A program made the translations under genes and the position numbers. DNA of 64,000 bases from Pseudobdellovibrionaceae bacterium (lineage in GTDB: Bacteria > Bdellovibrionota > FAC87 > UBA2466 > JACKAF01): contig JACKAF010000002.1 in the NCBI GenBank assembly GCA_020635235.1, positions 186,001 through 250,000 on the forward strand, given 5' to 3'. Positions 8,664 to 18,644 of the stretch are shown one piece after another (position 1 is the stretch's first letter; every line of letters begins with the position of its first letter). The notes beneath the pieces were generated by a model. That model had not been told where the DNA came from. It was given only the letters and a program-made list of their open reading frames with translations, and did not search any database.

Positions 8664-9719
8664 CTAGTTGACGGGCGGCTCGCCTACCGGAGCCTCTTTC
8701 TTCTTTTTCTGCGCGAAGTAGTGCTCGGGATCGAAACCGTCGATCTTCATCCCGAAACCAAGACCCATCTCAACCAGGATCTCTTTGATCTCATTGAGCG
8801 ACTTACGGCCGAAGTTCTTGGTCTTCAGCATTTCCGCTTCGCTCTTTTGAACCAATTCGCCAATGTATTTGATGCCGGCGTTCTGCAAGCAGTTGGCCGA
8901 GCGTACCGAAAGTTCCAGTTCGTCCACAGTGCGGTAAAGGTTTTCGTTTACCGATTCTTCCTGAACGATGGGCTCTTCCACTTCAGGTTCCAAGCTCTCA
9001 TCAAAGTTGATGAAGATGTTCAGCTGATCCTTGAGAATCTTGGAGCTATAAGCCATCGCGTCTTCAGGACGGACAGAACCGTCGGTCCAAACTTCCAGAT
9101 CCAGACGATCATAGTCAGTGCGCTGACCGACACGAGCGTGAGAAACCTGATAGTTCACCTTCTTGATAGGTGAGAAAAAGGAATCAATGGGAATCACCCC
9201 GGCTGCCAAATCATCTTTCTGGCCGCGGGCCGCTTCCGCCGTGACATAACCTTTGCCGTATTCAACCCACAGTTCGGCGTTGAACTTGGCATCCTTGCCG
9301 AGGTTGCAGATGATCTGATCCGGGTTGAGTACTTCAATCGTCTCATCCGTTTCGATATCCGCTGCAGTCACCACGCCTGGACCACTCTTAGAGATGGTGA
9401 GGACTTTGGGACCCTCTACATACATTTTGAAGTTCACCTCTTTGAGGTTCAAAATGATGTCGGTTACGTCTTCCACCACATCAGGCACTGTGGAAAACTC
9501 ATGCATCACGCCTTCAATGCGCACTGCTGTAACGGCCACACCCTGAAGGGAGGAAAGCAAAATACGGCGCAAACCGTTACCGATGGTAACGCCGAAACCG
9601 CGTTCAAGCGGCTTGGCGGTGAACCTACCATAGGTATCGGAGAGCGAACCCCGATCAATTTCCAGCCCTTTGGGCTTAATCAAACTTCTCCAGTTTTTTT
9701 GAGCGACACTAATGTCCAT
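8664..9719 (-). CDS. rpoA: RNA polymerase alpha subunit
   Basis: The product is the dimerising scaffold of RNA polymerase. The N-terminal domain (residues 1-235) shows [13 protein letters not shown] and the conserved [16 protein letters not shown] linker rich in Glu (residues 245-262) leads to the C-terminal domain with helix-hairpin-helix sequence [17 protein letters not shown], which contacts UP elements and activators. Length, 351 aa, is slightly above the common 329-340 because of a short Lys-rich tail ([10 protein letters not shown]). It lies between rpsD and rplQ as expected. Confidence 0.98.
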   Translation of the reverse strand: MDISVAQKNWRSLIKPKGLEIDRGSLSDTYGRFTAKPLERGFGVTIGNGLRRILLSSLQGVAVTAVRIEGVMHEFSTVPDVVEDVTDIILNLKEVNFKMYVEGPKVLTISKSGPGVVTAADIETDETIEVLNPDQIICNLGKDAKFNAELWVEYGKGYVTAEAARGQKDDLAAGVIPIDSFFSPIKKVNYQVSHARVGQRTDYDRLDLEVWTDGSVRPEDAMAYSSKILKDQLNIFINFDESLEPEVEEPIVQEESVNENLYRTVDELELSVRSANCLQNAGIKYIGELVQKSEAEMLKTKNFGRKSLNEIKEILVEMGLGFGMKIDGFDPEHYFAQKKKKEAPVGEPPVN

Positions 9720-9733
9720 CGCGAAAAGACCCC

Positions 9734-10360
9734 TTATTTAGAGTACAACTCGACTACCAAGTTTTCTTCGATTGGCAACGTAACGTGAGTCCGTTGCGGT
9801 AGAGCTCTGACCTTACCTTTAAATTCCCCGGCATTGAGCTCTAACCAGTCCGGGATTTCCCGCTTTTGCACGTTCTGCATGGCGCGCATTAAAGGAACTT
9901 TGTTACGGCTCTTCTCTTTGACGGTGACCTCGTCACCGGCCTTCAACACGATGTTGGGGACGTTGACGGGTTTGCCGTTCACAAGAAAATGCCTGTGAAG
10001 AATGAGCTGACGGGCTTCGGCGCGGCTATCAGCAAAACCAACGCGGTAGACCACAGTGTCCAAGCGGCATTCCAGGCGCTGGAGCAGGTTGGCTCCGGTG
10101 TTGCCTTTCTTGCGGTTGGACCGATCAAAATAGACACGGAACTGTCTTTCGAGCATTCCGTAAATGCGTTTCAACTTCTGCTTCTCGCGAAGCTGCAAGC
10201 CGAAATCGGAAAGCTTGGTCCGGCGCTGGCCGTGCTGGCCAGGCGGGTACGAGCGCCGTTCAAAGGAACACTTGTCGCTATAACAACGGTCCCCCTTCAG
10301 GAACAACTTCATGTTCTCCCTGCGACACATCTTGCAAACTGTATTGGTCAATCGCGCCAC
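9734..10360 (-). CDS. rpsD: 30S ribosomal protein S4, zinc-binding form
   Basis: S4 nucleates assembly of the 5' domain of 16S rRNA and helps guard the mRNA entry. The N-terminus holds four cysteines in a C-x2-C and C-x4-C arrangement (Cys9, 12, 26, 31), the zinc-binding type. The S4 RNA-binding domain follows ([13 protein letters not shown], then [14 protein letters not shown]). Length 208 aa is normal. In other bacteria S4 represses its own operon, but I see no specific leader structure here. Confidence 0.97.
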   Translation of the reverse strand: MARLTNTVCKMCRRENMKLFLKGDRCYSDKCSFERRSYPPGQHGQRRTKLSDFGLQLREKQKLKRIYGMLERQFRVYFDRSNRKKGNTGANLLQRLECRLDTVVYRVGFADSRAEARQLILHRHFLVNGKPVNVPNIVLKAGDEVTVKEKSRNKVPLMRAMQNVQKREIPDWLELNAGEFKGKVRALPQRTHVTLPIEENLVVELYSK

Positions 10361-10370
10361 AACTTACTCC

Positions 10371-10805
10371 CTACACTCTTCTACGCTTCGAAGGCCGGCA
10401 CCCATTATGAGGAATGGGTGTGGTGTCTCGAAGATATGAAATTTTTAATCCCGAGGACTGCAATCCACGAAGGGCGGTTTCCCGTCCGGCTCCAGGTCCA
10501 GTCACATAAACTTGCAAGGTGCGTACGCCCTGCTCGGCCGCTTGGCGAGCCGCATCTTCCGCTGCCACCTGGGCTGCGAAAGGGGTGCTTTTGCGAGCGC
10601 CCTTAAAACCTTTGCGGCCCGACGAGGACCAGCAAACTACATTGCCACGAGGATCCGTGATGGTGACAATGGTGTTGTTGAAAGAACACTGAATGAAGGC
10701 CTTGCCAGCCGGGATATCACGCTTTCCCTTTTTCCGGCGGATCTCGTCTTTTTTGACTTCCTTCTTCGGCTCTTGAGTTTCTTGTTGGGTTTCAGCTTCT
10801 GCCAC
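10371..10805 (-). CDS. rpsK: 30S ribosomal protein S11
   Basis: S11 lines the platform of the small subunit next to the mRNA exit. The core starts near residue 30 ([18 protein letters not shown]) and ends with the conserved [13 protein letters not shown]. The first 28 residues are an extra charged stretch rich in Glu and Lys, giving 144 aa against about 129 in E. coli. It is 10 bp before rpsD. Confidence 0.97.
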   Translation of the reverse strand: MAEAETQQETQEPKKEVKKDEIRRKKGKRDIPAGKAFIQCSFNNTIVTITDPRGNVVCWSSSGRKGFKGARKSTPFAAQVAAEDAARQAAEQGVRTLQVYVTGPGAGRETALRGLQSSGLKISYLRDTTPIPHNGCRPSKRRRV

Positions 10806-10816
10806 ACTCTACTCCG

Positions 10817-11200
10817 TTACTTCATTACCTTAAGTTGCTTGCGCACGGCGACGGTCTTCTTGGGGCCTTTGCGGGTGCGAGCATTGGTATGCGTCCGCTG
10901 GCCGCGAACCGGTAAACTCTTGCGGTGACGCAGGCCACGGTAGGTGCCCAGCTCCACCAATCGCTTTATGTTGAAACTGATCTGGCGACGAAGTTCACCT
11001 TCTACAAGGCACTTCTTTTCGATATGATCACGGATCTTGTTGACCTCATCTTCAGTCATCTTATCGGTCTTCAAGTTCGGATCGATCTCGACCTGCTTCA
11101 GGATGTCTTTGGATGCACTCCGGCCGATGCCGAAGATGTACGTCAAAGCCACTTCGATACGCTTATTTCTTGGTAAATCGACGCCCGCTATTCTAGCCAC
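10817..11200 (-). CDS. rpsM: 30S ribosomal protein S13
   Basis: S13 sits in the head of the small subunit and makes the bridge to L5. Conserved blocks are [22 protein letters not shown] and the basic [16 protein letters not shown] near the C-terminus that touches P-site tRNA. Length, 127 aa, is slightly longer than usual. It follows rpmJ by 19 bp. Confidence 0.97.
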   Translation of the reverse strand: MARIAGVDLPRNKRIEVALTYIFGIGRSASKDILKQVEIDPNLKTDKMTEDEVNKIRDHIEKKCLVEGELRRQISFNIKRLVELGTYRGLRHRKSLPVRGQRTHTNARTRKGPKKTVAVRKQLKVMK

Positions 11201-11219
11201 TTATCCTACCCTCGATGCG

Positions 11220-11333
11220 CTAACCTTGGCGCTGTTTGTGACGCGGATCGCTGCACGTGACGCGCACAACTCCACATCGTCTAAATACCCGACATTTATT
11301 GCAAATTTTCTTAACTGACGCTCGTACTTTCAC
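11220..11333 (-). CDS. rpmJ: 50S ribosomal protein L36, GTG start
   Basis: I translated this 37-residue gene by hand. It reads [14 protein letters not shown] at the start and ends DPRHKQRQG. The zinc ligands Cys11, Cys14, Cys27 and His32 are all present, so this is the zinc-binding form of L36. The start is GTG; an earlier in-frame GTG exists but would add seven residues not found in the family. It lies between infA and rpsM, the normal place, 88 bp after infA. Confidence 0.95.
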   Translation of the reverse strand: MKVRASVKKICNKCRVFRRCGVVRVTCSDPRHKQRQG

Positions 11334-11385
11334 TGCTTCACACCCGTCTTCCACTATGGGTCAAAATAGTAAAACGTTTATTTAG

Positions 11386-11408
11386 GCCAACTGATAATAA
11401 GTTGTCAA
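11386..11408 (-). promoter_or_regulatory. Possible internal promoter in front of rpmJ-rpsM
   Basis: On the minus strand a perfect TTGACA (11403-11408) is followed after about 17 bases by the AT-rich CTAAATAAAC. The 88-bp gap between infA and rpmJ is the largest inside the operon, so a second start of transcription for the alpha-operon genes is plausible. The -10 match is weak. Confidence 0.3.
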
Positions 11409-11421
11409 TTCTATTGCCTAA

Positions 11422-11640
11422 TCATTTTGAACGGTAGGTAATTCGGCCCCGCGTTAGGTCGTAGGGCGAAATTTCCACCGTTACCTTGTCTCCCGGCAGG
11501 ATTCGGATGTAATGCATCCGCATCTTACCGGAAATATGTGCCAAAATCGTCTTCCCGTTCTCGAGTTCTACTCGGAACATTGCGTTGGGGAGGGGTTCCA
11601 CCACCTTACCCTCGACTTTTATCATTTCCTCTTTGCCCAT
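11422..11640 (-). CDS. infA: Translation initiation factor IF-1
   Basis: IF-1 occupies the ribosomal A site during initiation. The 72-residue protein is a single OB-fold with the conserved [14 protein letters not shown] start and [14 protein letters not shown] end. Length is exactly that of the family. It stands 9 bp after map, as in many spc operons. Confidence 0.98.
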   Translation of the reverse strand: MGKEEMIKVEGKVVEPLPNAMFRVELENGKTILAHISGKMRMHYIRILPGDKVTVEISPYDLTRGRITYRSK

Positions 11641-11649
11641 AGTCCCCTC

Positions 11650-12450
11650 TTAAAGCTGAAAACCTGCCAGTTTTTCCAAAAATCCGCCGTAGGGACGCCC
11701 CCCGTCCCATTCGGTGAGGACCTCGGCATCGCCCTCGGTGACGACCAGGGCGTGCTCATAGTGCGCGGAAAGCGAACCATCCGCGGAAACGGCCGTCCAG
11801 CCGTCCGAAAGCACCCGCATCCCTGGTTTTCCGCGGTTGACCATAGGCTCCAAGCAGATGGTCATCCCCGGTTTAAGCTTAAAATTCGAAGCCCCCGCAA
11901 CGTAGTTGGGGACTTGTGGGTCTTCGTGCAACTTGCGCCCGATGCCGTGCCCCACAAACTCTCGCACGATACCGAAAGACTTGGGATTGACGACGCCCTC
12001 GACCGCCGCGGCGACGTCCTTCAACGTGTTGCCAGCCCGGCAAGCGTCGATCGCTGCATACAGCGAGCGCATAGTGGTTTGGCAGAGCTCGGCCGCTTCC
12101 GGTGAAATCGGCCCCACCGGAATCGTGATGGCGCTGTCCCCGTAAAATCCGTCCAGTATCAGGCCGAAATCGACACCGACGATATCGCCTTCCTTTAAGG
12201 CGCGATCGGTGGGGATGCCATGGACGATCTGCTCGTTGACGGAAGTGCAGAGGGTATGCCGGTACCCCTGGTATCCTTTGAACGCCGGAACAGCTCCCGC
12301 TTCACGCGAGAGGCTCTCCGCGGCGGAATCCAATTCCAGTAACGTGACTCCAGGTTTAACCAGCGTGGCGACCTGACTCAGTACTTTTGCGACAAGGGCG
12401 CCCACGCGGCGCATAGCCTCAATTTCTCGTTTGGACTTTACTTGGACCAT
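11650..12450 (-). CDS. map: Methionine aminopeptidase, type I
   Basis: The enzyme removes the initiator Met from nascent proteins. The pita-bread fold is recognised from the metal ligands: Asp in VGVDFG and in FYGDSA, His in VGHGIGR, Glu in LEPM and Glu in YEHALVV. Substrate-side His is in VHGIPT. Length 266 aa fits type I without an N-terminal zinc finger. The start overlaps the end of adk by 13 bp, which suggests translational coupling. Confidence 0.97.
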   Translation of the reverse strand: MVQVKSKREIEAMRRVGALVAKVLSQVATLVKPGVTLLELDSAAESLSREAGAVPAFKGYQGYRHTLCTSVNEQIVHGIPTDRALKEGDIVGVDFGLILDGFYGDSAITIPVGPISPEAAELCQTTMRSLYAAIDACRAGNTLKDVAAAVEGVVNPKSFGIVREFVGHGIGRKLHEDPQVPNYVAGASNFKLKPGMTICLEPMVNRGKPGMRVLSDGWTAVSADGSLSAHYEHALVVTEGDAEVLTEWDGGRPYGGFLEKLAGFQL

Positions 12451-13085
12451 GATTCCAACTTTTTGAGCAGCTCGATCTGTAGGGCCTCGGGTTCTTGATC
12501 CGCCTGGACGGTGACCAGCACAGATTTTTTACGATAATAGTCCAAAAGTCCCGAATTTTGTTTATTGAATACACTGAGGCGGTGACGCACGACCTCTTCG
12601 GTGTCGTCAGTGCGCTGAGTGAGTGCATGCGAACCGCAGCGATCACAAACTCCCGCTACTTTCGGCGGGATAAATTTCACGTGATAGGTCGCTCCGCACT
12701 CTTGGCAGGTGCGGCGCCCGGTAAGGCGTTCCACGAGCAAGGATTCCGGTAAATCGAAATTCAACGCAAGACCCACCTGGGTCGCTGTATTGGCATCCAA
12801 AGCTTCCGCTTGCGGGACGGTTCGTGGAAATCCGTCGAGCAAGATGCGAGAGTCATTTGGAAGTTTAGAAAAAGTGTCGGCGATAAGGTCAATCATGATG
12901 GGGTCCGGGACAAGTTCCCCCTTGTCCATGAAAGTCCGCGCCTTTTTTCCAAGCGGGGTCCCTTCCTTAATGGCTGCGCGGAGCATGTCGCCCGTTGAGT
13001 AGTGCTTGAAGCCAGCGTCGGTTAAACGTTTGGCCTGAGTGCCTTTACCTGAACCGGGGGCGCCCAAAAGAACGGCGATCTGCAC
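12438..13085 (-). CDS. adk: Adenylate kinase, zinc LID type
   Basis: The enzyme catalyses ATP + AMP to 2 ADP. The P-loop is GAPGSGKGT (residues 8-16), the AMP site has YSTGDMLR and DGFPRT, and the LID carries a CxxC and a second CxxC (CQEC and CDRC), the structural zinc site of the long-form enzyme. Length, 215 aa, is typical. It lies between secY (2 bp) and map, the common arrangement. Confidence 0.98.
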   Translation of the reverse strand: MQIAVLLGAPGSGKGTQAKRLTDAGFKHYSTGDMLRAAIKEGTPLGKKARTFMDKGELVPDPIMIDLIADTFSKLPNDSRILLDGFPRTVPQAEALDANTATQVGLALNFDLPESLLVERLTGRRTCQECGATYHVKFIPPKVAGVCDRCGSHALTQRTDDTEEVVRHRLSVFNKQNSGLLDYYRKKSVLVTVQADQEPEALQIELLKKLESWSK

Positions 13086-13087
13086 GC

Positions 13088-14389
13088 TTAACCTCTTCGC
13101 CCTCTGAGCTTGGCGTTTTTCATGAACCCGTCATAGTCACGCGTCAGAAGGAAGGTTTGAATCTTGGCAACGGTGTCCAGCGCAACGCCCACCAGAATGA
13201 GTAGGGTCGTGCCACCGAAGAAGAAGGAAACCTTGAACTTGGTGATAAGGAAATCAGGCAACAAACAGATAAGGGCCAGGTAAATCGCGCCACCAAAGGT
13301 GATGCGTGAAAGCACCTTGTCGATGTAGTCGGCCGTATTCTTTCCAGGACGAATTCCCGGAACGTAACCGCCATACTTCTTCAGGTTCTCGGCGACGTCG
13401 GTCGGGTTAAAGACCACAGCCGTGTAGAAGAAACAGAAGAACACGATCATCGTTACGAAAAAGATGTAGTACAGAGTTCCGCCGCGGCCAAAAGCGCTTT
13501 GGATAAAGTTCGATGCAGGGCCTGCCGGTAGGAAGGTTGCGATCGTAAGCGGAGCCATCAACAACGAGGACGCGAAGATGGGCGGGATCACACCGCTGGT
13601 GTTGATCTTAAGGGGCAGGTGAGTGGACTGCCCGCCATAGAGTCGACGTCCCATCTGCCGCTTGGCGTACTGGATCGGGATACGACGCTGTCCTTGCTCC
13701 AAGAAAATGATGATGCCGATAACCAGGGCCATAAAGCCGATGAGGAGCACTACCATCAGAGGCGAAAGTTGGCCGTCACGTACAAGCTGCATGGTCTGGT
13801 TCATGTTGGTCGGAATCCCGGCCGCAATACCAGCAAAGATGATGAGCGAAATGCCGTTGCCTATGCCGCGCTCGGTGATCTGCTCACCCAGCCACATGAT
13901 AAAGGCCGTTCCCGCCGTCAGAGTGATAATCGCAAGGACACGGAACTGCCAGCCGCCGGAGTACACGAAGGAACCCCCATCGGCAGCAATGAGCACGCTC
14001 GTAATACCGGTTCCCTGAACAAAAGAAATCACGACGGTCGCGTAGCGCGTGTATTGGTTAATCTTTTGGCGTCCCAGCTCGCCTTCTTTCTGAAGCGCAG
14101 CTAGATACGGCCATACCACTGTGAGTAGCTGAAAAATAATGGAGGCACTGATGTAGGGCATGATGCCCAAGGCAAAAATGGAGGCGTTCTCAAGAGCGCT
14201 TCCGCTGAACATGTTCAGCATTCCGAAAAGGGTGTTTTCATTGCCTTGAAAGAAGCGTGCGAGAGTCTGGGTGTTCACTCCGGGAACCGGAATATGACAA
14301 CCGACTCGGTAAACTGCAAGTAACCCCAGCGTGTAGAGAATGCGGCGCCGGAGTTCAGGAATCTTCGTCAGCCCCTCAACGGCGCTCAC
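13088..14389 (-). CDS. secY: Protein translocase subunit SecY
   Basis: SecY forms the protein-conducting channel of the inner membrane with SecE and SecG. Ten membrane segments can be placed along 433 residues. The N-terminal [20 protein letters not shown] and the conserved [14 protein letters not shown] (between segments 4 and 5) are diagnostic. The start overlaps the rplO stop by 4 bp (ATGA), so translation is probably coupled. Confidence 0.98.
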   Translation of the reverse strand: MSAVEGLTKIPELRRRILYTLGLLAVYRVGCHIPVPGVNTQTLARFFQGNENTLFGMLNMFSGSALENASIFALGIMPYISASIIFQLLTVVWPYLAALQKEGELGRQKINQYTRYATVVISFVQGTGITSVLIAADGGSFVYSGGWQFRVLAIITLTAGTAFIMWLGEQITERGIGNGISLIIFAGIAAGIPTNMNQTMQLVRDGQLSPLMVVLLIGFMALVIGIIIFLEQGQRRIPIQYAKRQMGRRLYGGQSTHLPLKINTSGVIPPIFASSLLMAPLTIATFLPAGPASNFIQSAFGRGGTLYYIFFVTMIVFFCFFYTAVVFNPTDVAENLKKYGGYVPGIRPGKNTADYIDKVLSRITFGGAIYLALICLLPDFLITKFKVSFFFGGTTLLILVGVALDTVAKIQTFLLTRDYDGFMKNAKLRGRRG

Positions 14390-14853
14390 GATTTAATCTC
14401 CTCTACGCTCCCACCCGCCTGGTTGATCTTCTGGATGGCAGACTTCGAAAACTTGTGCGCCTTAACCGTAAGCTTCTTGGTGATCTTTCCGTTTCCAAGC
14501 ACCTTAATAAGGCCCGCAGTACGGACCAGGCCGGATTCGACCAGGCTTTCTGGAGTCACCGCATCGCCGTCCTTGAACCGGGCGTCTAGATCGTTCAGAT
14601 TCACGACCTTGTAGGACTTGCGGGTAGGGTTATTGAACCCAAACTTAGGCAAACGTCGGTAGAGAGGGATCTGACCGCCTTCGAAACCGGGAGGACGGCC
14701 CTTACCCTGGCGTGCGGTTTGGCCCTTGCCACCACGGCCCGCGGTTTTACCGAGACCGGAACCGATACCACGGCCCACACGGACGCGTTTTTTGCGGGAA
14801 CCCTCAGGGGCTTCCAAGTTTGATAAATCGAGTTGAGCCTGCTGTTCAGCCAT
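14386..14853 (-). CDS. rplO: 50S ribosomal protein L15
   Basis: L15 is a late assembly protein with a glycine- and arginine-rich extended N-terminus, here [19 protein letters not shown], that threads into 23S rRNA. The globular C-terminal part is complete. Length 155 aa is normal. Its stop overlaps the secY start. Confidence 0.97.
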   Translation of the reverse strand: MAEQQAQLDLSNLEAPEGSRKKRVRVGRGIGSGLGKTAGRGGKGQTARQGKGRPPGFEGGQIPLYRRLPKFGFNNPTRKSYKVVNLNDLDARFKDGDAVTPESLVESGLVRTAGLIKVLGNGKITKKLTVKAHKFSKSAIQKINQAGGSVEEIKS

Positions 14854-14863
14854 TCTTTTGCTC

Positions 14864-15058
14864 CTACTTCCCGTCTTCGACGGGGGTGACTTTCAGAAGG
14901 TGGGGGACTCGCGCAATCATGCCGCGGGTCGAACCATTATCGGGGAGAACGACCTTCTGGTGCATCTTTCTTATGCCCATTCCGCGGACTACGACTCGCA
15001 TCCACTGCGGAAAGCCAATAACACTTCTAACTAATTCAATTTGTAATTTGTTCGCCAT
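14864..15058 (-). CDS. rpmD: 50S ribosomal protein L30
   Basis: The chosen start is the ATG at 15058, giving 64 aa beginning [15 protein letters not shown], the length and start of the family. A longer frame to 15115 would overlap rpsE. The motif [16 protein letters not shown] is typical of L30. It is flanked by rpsE and rplO as expected. Confidence 0.95.
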   Translation of the reverse strand: MANKLQIELVRSVIGFPQWMRVVVRGMGIRKMHQKVVLPDNGSTRGMIARVPHLLKVTPVEDGK

Positions 15059-15071
15059 GGCGACTTCCCAT

Positions 15072-15569
15072 CTACTGACCTTCGACCCGACGCTCGCGTC
15101 GGACCTGGTCGGCATTTCTCATTGAGCGCAAGCCCATGAGTGTGGCCTTCACAAGATTGTGCGGGTTATTTGTTCCAAAAGACTTTGTGAGGGCGTTACG
15201 CACGCCCGCAATTTCGAGAATCGAACGGCACGCACCACCCGCGATCACGCCCGTACCATCAGAAGCCGGCTTCAGCATCACTGAGGCCGCTCCGTATTTC
15301 CCGACCAACTCATGCGGGAATGTTCCGTTCACCAACGGAATCTTGAACAAACTCTTGCGCGCGGCCTCTCCGGCTTTGCGGATGGCTTCGGGGACTTCGC
15401 GGGCTTTGCCCAAACCCACACCCACATGGCCGTTAAAGTCACCGACCACGACTAAGATACTAAAACCAAAACGTCGGCCACCCTTCACTACTTTCGCGAC
15501 ACGGTTAATGTGCACGATGCGTTCAGCGAGTTCCAACTGACCCGGATCAATTTTAACTGTGGGATACAT
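15072..15569 (-). CDS. rpsE: 30S ribosomal protein S5
   Basis: S5 lies at the mRNA entry and contributes to decoding fidelity. The double-stranded RNA-binding-like N-domain shows [23 protein letters not shown], and the C-domain has [12 protein letters not shown] and [14 protein letters not shown]. Length 165 aa is normal. The start overlaps the rplR stop by one base. Confidence 0.97.
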   Translation of the reverse strand: MYPTVKIDPGQLELAERIVHINRVAKVVKGGRRFGFSILVVVGDFNGHVGVGLGKAREVPEAIRKAGEAARKSLFKIPLVNGTFPHELVGKYGAASVMLKPASDGTGVIAGGACRSILEIAGVRNALTKSFGTNNPHNLVKATLMGLRSMRNADQVRRERRVEGQ

Positions 15570-15946
15570 TAGAATTTCAATCCTGCCTCTCTGGCACCTT
15601 CTGCAAGGGCCTTGATTCTTCCATGGTAGCCGTAGCCGTTACGGTCAAACACGACAGCTTCCACCTGCTTTTCTTTCAAGCGTTCGGCTATGGTCTTGCC
15701 CACTGCCTTTGCCGCTTCGACGTTTTTTCCTTTTATGGAAGTGGTCTTTTCGCGGGAATTCGCTTGCACGAGCGTGATGCCCTGTTTGTCGTCGATAACC
15801 TGGGCATACAGATACTTGTTGCTGCGGAACACGACCAGGCGCGGGCGCTCGTTTCGAATGGTTTCCAGCTTCTTGCGGAACCGTTGCTTACGGCTGGCCC
15901 GGGTCTTAACCTTCGGACTTGTGTGGCTTCCTATCTTCTTAGACAT
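15569..15946 (-). CDS. rplR: 50S ribosomal protein L18
   Basis: L18 binds 5S rRNA together with L5. The basic N-terminal arm ([15 protein letters not shown]) and the C-terminal [24 protein letters not shown] are diagnostic. 125 aa. It sits 3 bp after rplF and overlaps rpsE by one base. Confidence 0.97.
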   Translation of the reverse strand: MSKKIGSHTSPKVKTRASRKQRFRKKLETIRNERPRLVVFRSNKYLYAQVIDDKQGITLVQANSREKTTSIKGKNVEAAKAVGKTIAERLKEKQVEAVVFDRNGYGYHGRIKALAEGAREAGLKF

Positions 15947-15949
15947 AGA

Positions 15950-16483
15950 CTACTTCCCTGCGGCCTTTCCTTGCTTGAGTGAAATGACTTCACCAGCGTA
16001 GCGGATCCCTTTGCCTTTGTAGGGCTCGGGCGGCCGAATTTTACGCAGCTTGGCGGCGATAACTCCGAGCAATTCCTTGTCCGGACCCGTCAGGCTGATC
16101 TTTGTATTAGCGTCCACCTTGGCTTTGATGCTCTCGGGGAGCGGAAACTCCACCGGGTGGGAAAACCCTAGTTGTAGCGAAAGGGCGTTGCCCTTGGCTT
16201 GGGCGCGGTAACCGACGCCTACCAGTTCCAAATTCTTTGTGTAGCCTTCAGAGACGCCCTTGACCATATTGTTGATAAGGGTGCGGTACAGACCGTAGAG
16301 GTTGTTATCCTTCTGAGAGTTGCTTTTCAGCTTGATCTCATCCCCACCAATTTCCAAAGAAATAGAAGGGGGTAGATCCCGCTTAAGCGTTCCCAGCTTG
16401 CCGCTGACTTCTACCACGGAGTCCTTGCAGTTCACCTTGACTCCAGAGACGATCTTGATCGGTTTTTTTCCAATTCGTGACAT
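15950..16483 (-). CDS. rplF: 50S ribosomal protein L6
   Basis: L6 is a two-domain protein near the factor-binding site of the large subunit. It begins MSRIGKKPI and the second domain holds the conserved RKIRPPEPYKGKGIRY. Length 177 aa is standard. Six bp separate it from rpsH. Confidence 0.98.
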   Translation of the reverse strand: MSRIGKKPIKIVSGVKVNCKDSVVEVSGKLGTLKRDLPPSISLEIGGDEIKLKSNSQKDNNLYGLYRTLINNMVKGVSEGYTKNLELVGVGYRAQAKGNALSLQLGFSHPVEFPLPESIKAKVDANTKISLTGPDKELLGVIAAKLRKIRPPEPYKGKGIRYAGEVISLKQGKAAGK

Positions 16484-16489
16484 CGTTTT

Positions 16490-16885
16490 TTACCAAATTG
16501 AGCAGATAACTTCGCCGCCGACCTTATTCTGGCGCGCGATTTCATCTGAAATGACACCTTGAGAGGTGGAGAGCACAGCGACTCCCAAGCCTCCTAAAAC
16601 TTTCGGAATCTGCGTGCTGTTTACGTATACGCGGCGGCTCGGGCGGCTGACGCGCTGTAAACCGTGAATCACAGACTGTTCTTTACCGGTGTAACGGAGA
16701 TAAATGCGGAGCACGCCTTTCTCTCCATCACGGAAAAGTTTGTAGTTGCGGATGAAACCATTCTTTTTGAAGATTTCCGCGATACCCACACGGATTTTGC
16801 TCGCCGACACGTCCACTTTTTTGTGCTTGGCGCGCGCCGCGTTCCGGATTCGAGTTAAAAAATCAGATACTGTATCGACCATCAT
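16490..16885 (-). CDS. rpsH: 30S ribosomal protein S8
   Basis: S8 binds the central domain of 16S rRNA and, in E. coli, represses the spc operon. I chose the ATG at 16885 (131 aa, [16 protein letters not shown]) because it matches the family length and has TAGGG about 10 bases upstream. A longer frame from 16903 would overlap rpsN. The C-terminus [16 protein letters not shown] is conserved. Confidence 0.96.
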   Translation of the reverse strand: MMVDTVSDFLTRIRNAARAKHKKVDVSASKIRVGIAEIFKKNGFIRNYKLFRDGEKGVLRIYLRYTGKEQSVIHGLQRVSRPSRRVYVNSTQIPKVLGGLGVAVLSTSQGVISDEIARQNKVGGEVICSIW

Positions 16886-16896
16886 AGTTCTAGACC

Positions 16897-17082
16897 CTAC
16901 CAACTAGCTTTAATGACGCCCGGAAGCTGTCCTTCCAGAGCCAATTTACGAAAACAAAGGCGGCAAAGCTCAAATTTTCTGATGAATGCCCTAGACCGGC
17001 CGCAACGCGGACAACGGTTGTAACCCCTTACTTTGAACTTAGGCTTTTTTGCAGCCTTCACTCGCATCGACAGCTTTGCCAT
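16897..17082 (-). CDS. rpsN: 30S ribosomal protein S14, zinc type (Z)
   Basis: At 61 aa this is the short zinc-binding S14 with CPRC and CRLC pairs (C-x2-C and C-x2-C). The long zinc-free form of E. coli has about 101 aa. It sits between rplE and rpsH, the standard place, and binds the head of the small subunit. Confidence 0.97.
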   Translation of the reverse strand: MAKLSMRVKAAKKPKFKVRGYNRCPRCGRSRAFIRKFELCRLCFRKLALEGQLPGVIKASW

Positions 17083-17100
17083 AAAATCCTCTCAAGTCTC

Positions 17101-17646
17101 CTATTTTTTCCTGAACGGCATGCCGAGCTTGTCCAGCAGCGCGTACCCTTGTTCATCGGTCGTGGCCGACGTTACGAAGGTAATGTTCATTCCCCGCATC
17201 TTATCGACTTTGTCGTAGTTGATTTCGGGGAAAAGAATCTGGTCTTTCAATCCCAGCGAATAGTTTCCGTTCCCGTCAAAACCTTTGCCCGGTACGCCAC
17301 GAAAATCGCGCACACGAGGGAGTGCGACGTTGGTCAACCGGTCAAAAAATTCCCACATCCGAGCGCCACGAAGAGTCGAGACACAACCCAGAGGCACCCC
17401 TTCGCGAAGCTTGAAGTTCGCGATCGCTTTTTTTGCGCGGGTAAGCTTGGGCTTCTGTCCGGTAATGGTTGCGACATCGGCCATCGCGCGATCCATCGCC
17501 TTCATGTCGGAGGCGGCTTCCTTGATACACATGGAAACAAGGATCTTGGTCAGCTTGGGCGCCTGCATCTTGTTCTTCAGGCCGAAGTCCTGAAGCAGCT
17601 GCGGGGCCACTTCCTTTTCGAATTTTTCTAAAATCCTCGGTCTCAC
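17101..17646 (-). CDS. rplE: 50S ribosomal protein L5
   Basis: L5 binds 5S rRNA and contacts P-site tRNA and S13. Conserved parts include [20 protein letters not shown] and [11 protein letters not shown] near the C-terminus. Length 181 aa is typical. It follows rplX by 15 bp. Confidence 0.97.
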   Translation of the reverse strand: MRPRILEKFEKEVAPQLLQDFGLKNKMQAPKLTKILVSMCIKEAASDMKAMDRAMADVATITGQKPKLTRAKKAIANFKLREGVPLGCVSTLRGARMWEFFDRLTNVALPRVRDFRGVPGKGFDGNGNYSLGLKDQILFPEINYDKVDKMRGMNITFVTSATTDEQGYALLDKLGMPFRKK

Positions 17647-17661
17647 TTAATACCTCTCCAA

Positions 17662-17982
17662 CTACTTCAAGTTGCTATTGCACTTGCGACAAATACGAGT
17701 GGTCTTGCCCTTGTCGTCTTTTTTCAAACCAAAACGCACGCCCTTAGCGCACTTTTCGCAGTAAAGCATCACGTTGGAAATCGCAATGGGCGCTTCCTTT
17801 TCGATAATGCCACCTGGAGTAGTACCCGTGGGGCGCGTGTGGCGCTTAATCTGGTTCAGTTTTTCAATAACAACGGTCCCGTTTTTCTTGAGGACACGCA
17901 AAACTTTCCCGGTCTTGCCTTTCTCTCGGCCGACCATGACCTGAACCACGTCTTTCTTGCGAATATTGGGAACGGACTGCAT
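17662..17982 (-). CDS. rplX: 50S ribosomal protein L24, zinc-ribbon form
   Basis: L24 starts large-subunit assembly. The KOW motif (VQVMVGREKGKTGKVLRVLKK) is at the N-terminus. The C-terminus has a CEKC and a CRKC pair, a zinc ribbon that E. coli L24 lacks. 106 aa. Its start overlaps the rplN stop by one base. Confidence 0.97.
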   Translation of the reverse strand: MQSVPNIRKKDVVQVMVGREKGKTGKVLRVLKKNGTVVIEKLNQIKRHTRPTGTTPGGIIEKEAPIAISNVMLYCEKCAKGVRFGLKKDDKGKTTRICRKCNSNLK

Positions 17983-18356
17983 TACAGTACCTCCGGCGCA
18001 AGCGAAACGATCTTCATGAAACTCTCGCGCTTCGCACGAAGCTCACGAGCGACTGGTCCAAAGATACGGGTACCGATCGGTTCAAAGGCGTTGTTCAAAA
18101 GCACGGCCGCGTTGTCATCAAAACGGATAAAAGAACCGTCCTTGCGGGCGATTTCTTTCTTGGTCCGGACGACTACCGCTTTGTGGACTGTCCCTTTCTT
18201 AACCTTAGAGGTAGGAAGGGCATCCTTCACGGTCACGACAATAATATCCCCAATAGAAGCATAACGCCGGCGGGAGCCTCCAAGCACCTTGAAGCACATG
18301 ACTTCACGGGCACCGGAATTATCCGCAACGCTGAGCCTGGTAAACGACTGCACCAT
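17982..18356 (-). CDS. rplN: 50S ribosomal protein L14
   Basis: L14 is a beta-barrel protein at the subunit interface. The conserved [19 protein letters not shown] near the start and [12 protein letters not shown] near the end identify it. 124 aa, close to the usual 122. Two bp separate it from rpsQ. Confidence 0.98.
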   Translation of the reverse strand: MVQSFTRLSVADNSGAREVMCFKVLGGSRRRYASIGDIIVVTVKDALPTSKVKKGTVHKAVVVRTKKEIARKDGSFIRFDDNAAVLLNNAFEPIGTRIFGPVARELRAKRESFMKIVSLAPEVL

Positions 18357-18358
18357 GA

Positions 18359-18640
18359 CTAGCTGACCTTGCCTTTCTCGATAATGGTCTGCAGGCGGAA
18401 ATGCTTTTCCTTGGAAAGCGGGCGACAGGATACGACTTCAATGAGGTCTCCCATCTTGCTTTCATTCTTCTCATCATGAACCTTCAAACGGTCATGACGG
18501 ATCACCTGCTTATGATAAAGCTTGTGCTTAATGCGACGGTTAATCTCGATGACGCGGGTCTTGTCCATCTTGTCACTGACCACAACGCCTCGGATCGTCT
18601 GCAAAGATTTCTTCGGTTTTTGTACTTCTTCCGTAGTCAC
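18359..18640 (-). CDS. rpsQ: 30S ribosomal protein S17
   Basis: S17 is an OB-fold protein of the small-subunit body. It shows the family core [18 protein letters not shown] and ends in the usual beta-rich part ([15 protein letters not shown]). About ten residues are added at the N-terminus, giving 93 aa. It follows rpmC by 4 bp. Confidence 0.96.
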   Translation of the reverse strand: MTTEEVQKPKKSLQTIRGVVVSDKMDKTRVIEINRRIKHKLYHKQVIRHDRLKVHDEKNESKMGDLIEVVSCRPLSKEKHFRLQTIIEKGKVS

Positions 18641-18644
18641 TTAC

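Noticed and set aside
13619..14104. 161-codon plus-strand frame inside secY
   Set aside because: Antisense shadow of secY with no ribosome binding site and unlikely composition.
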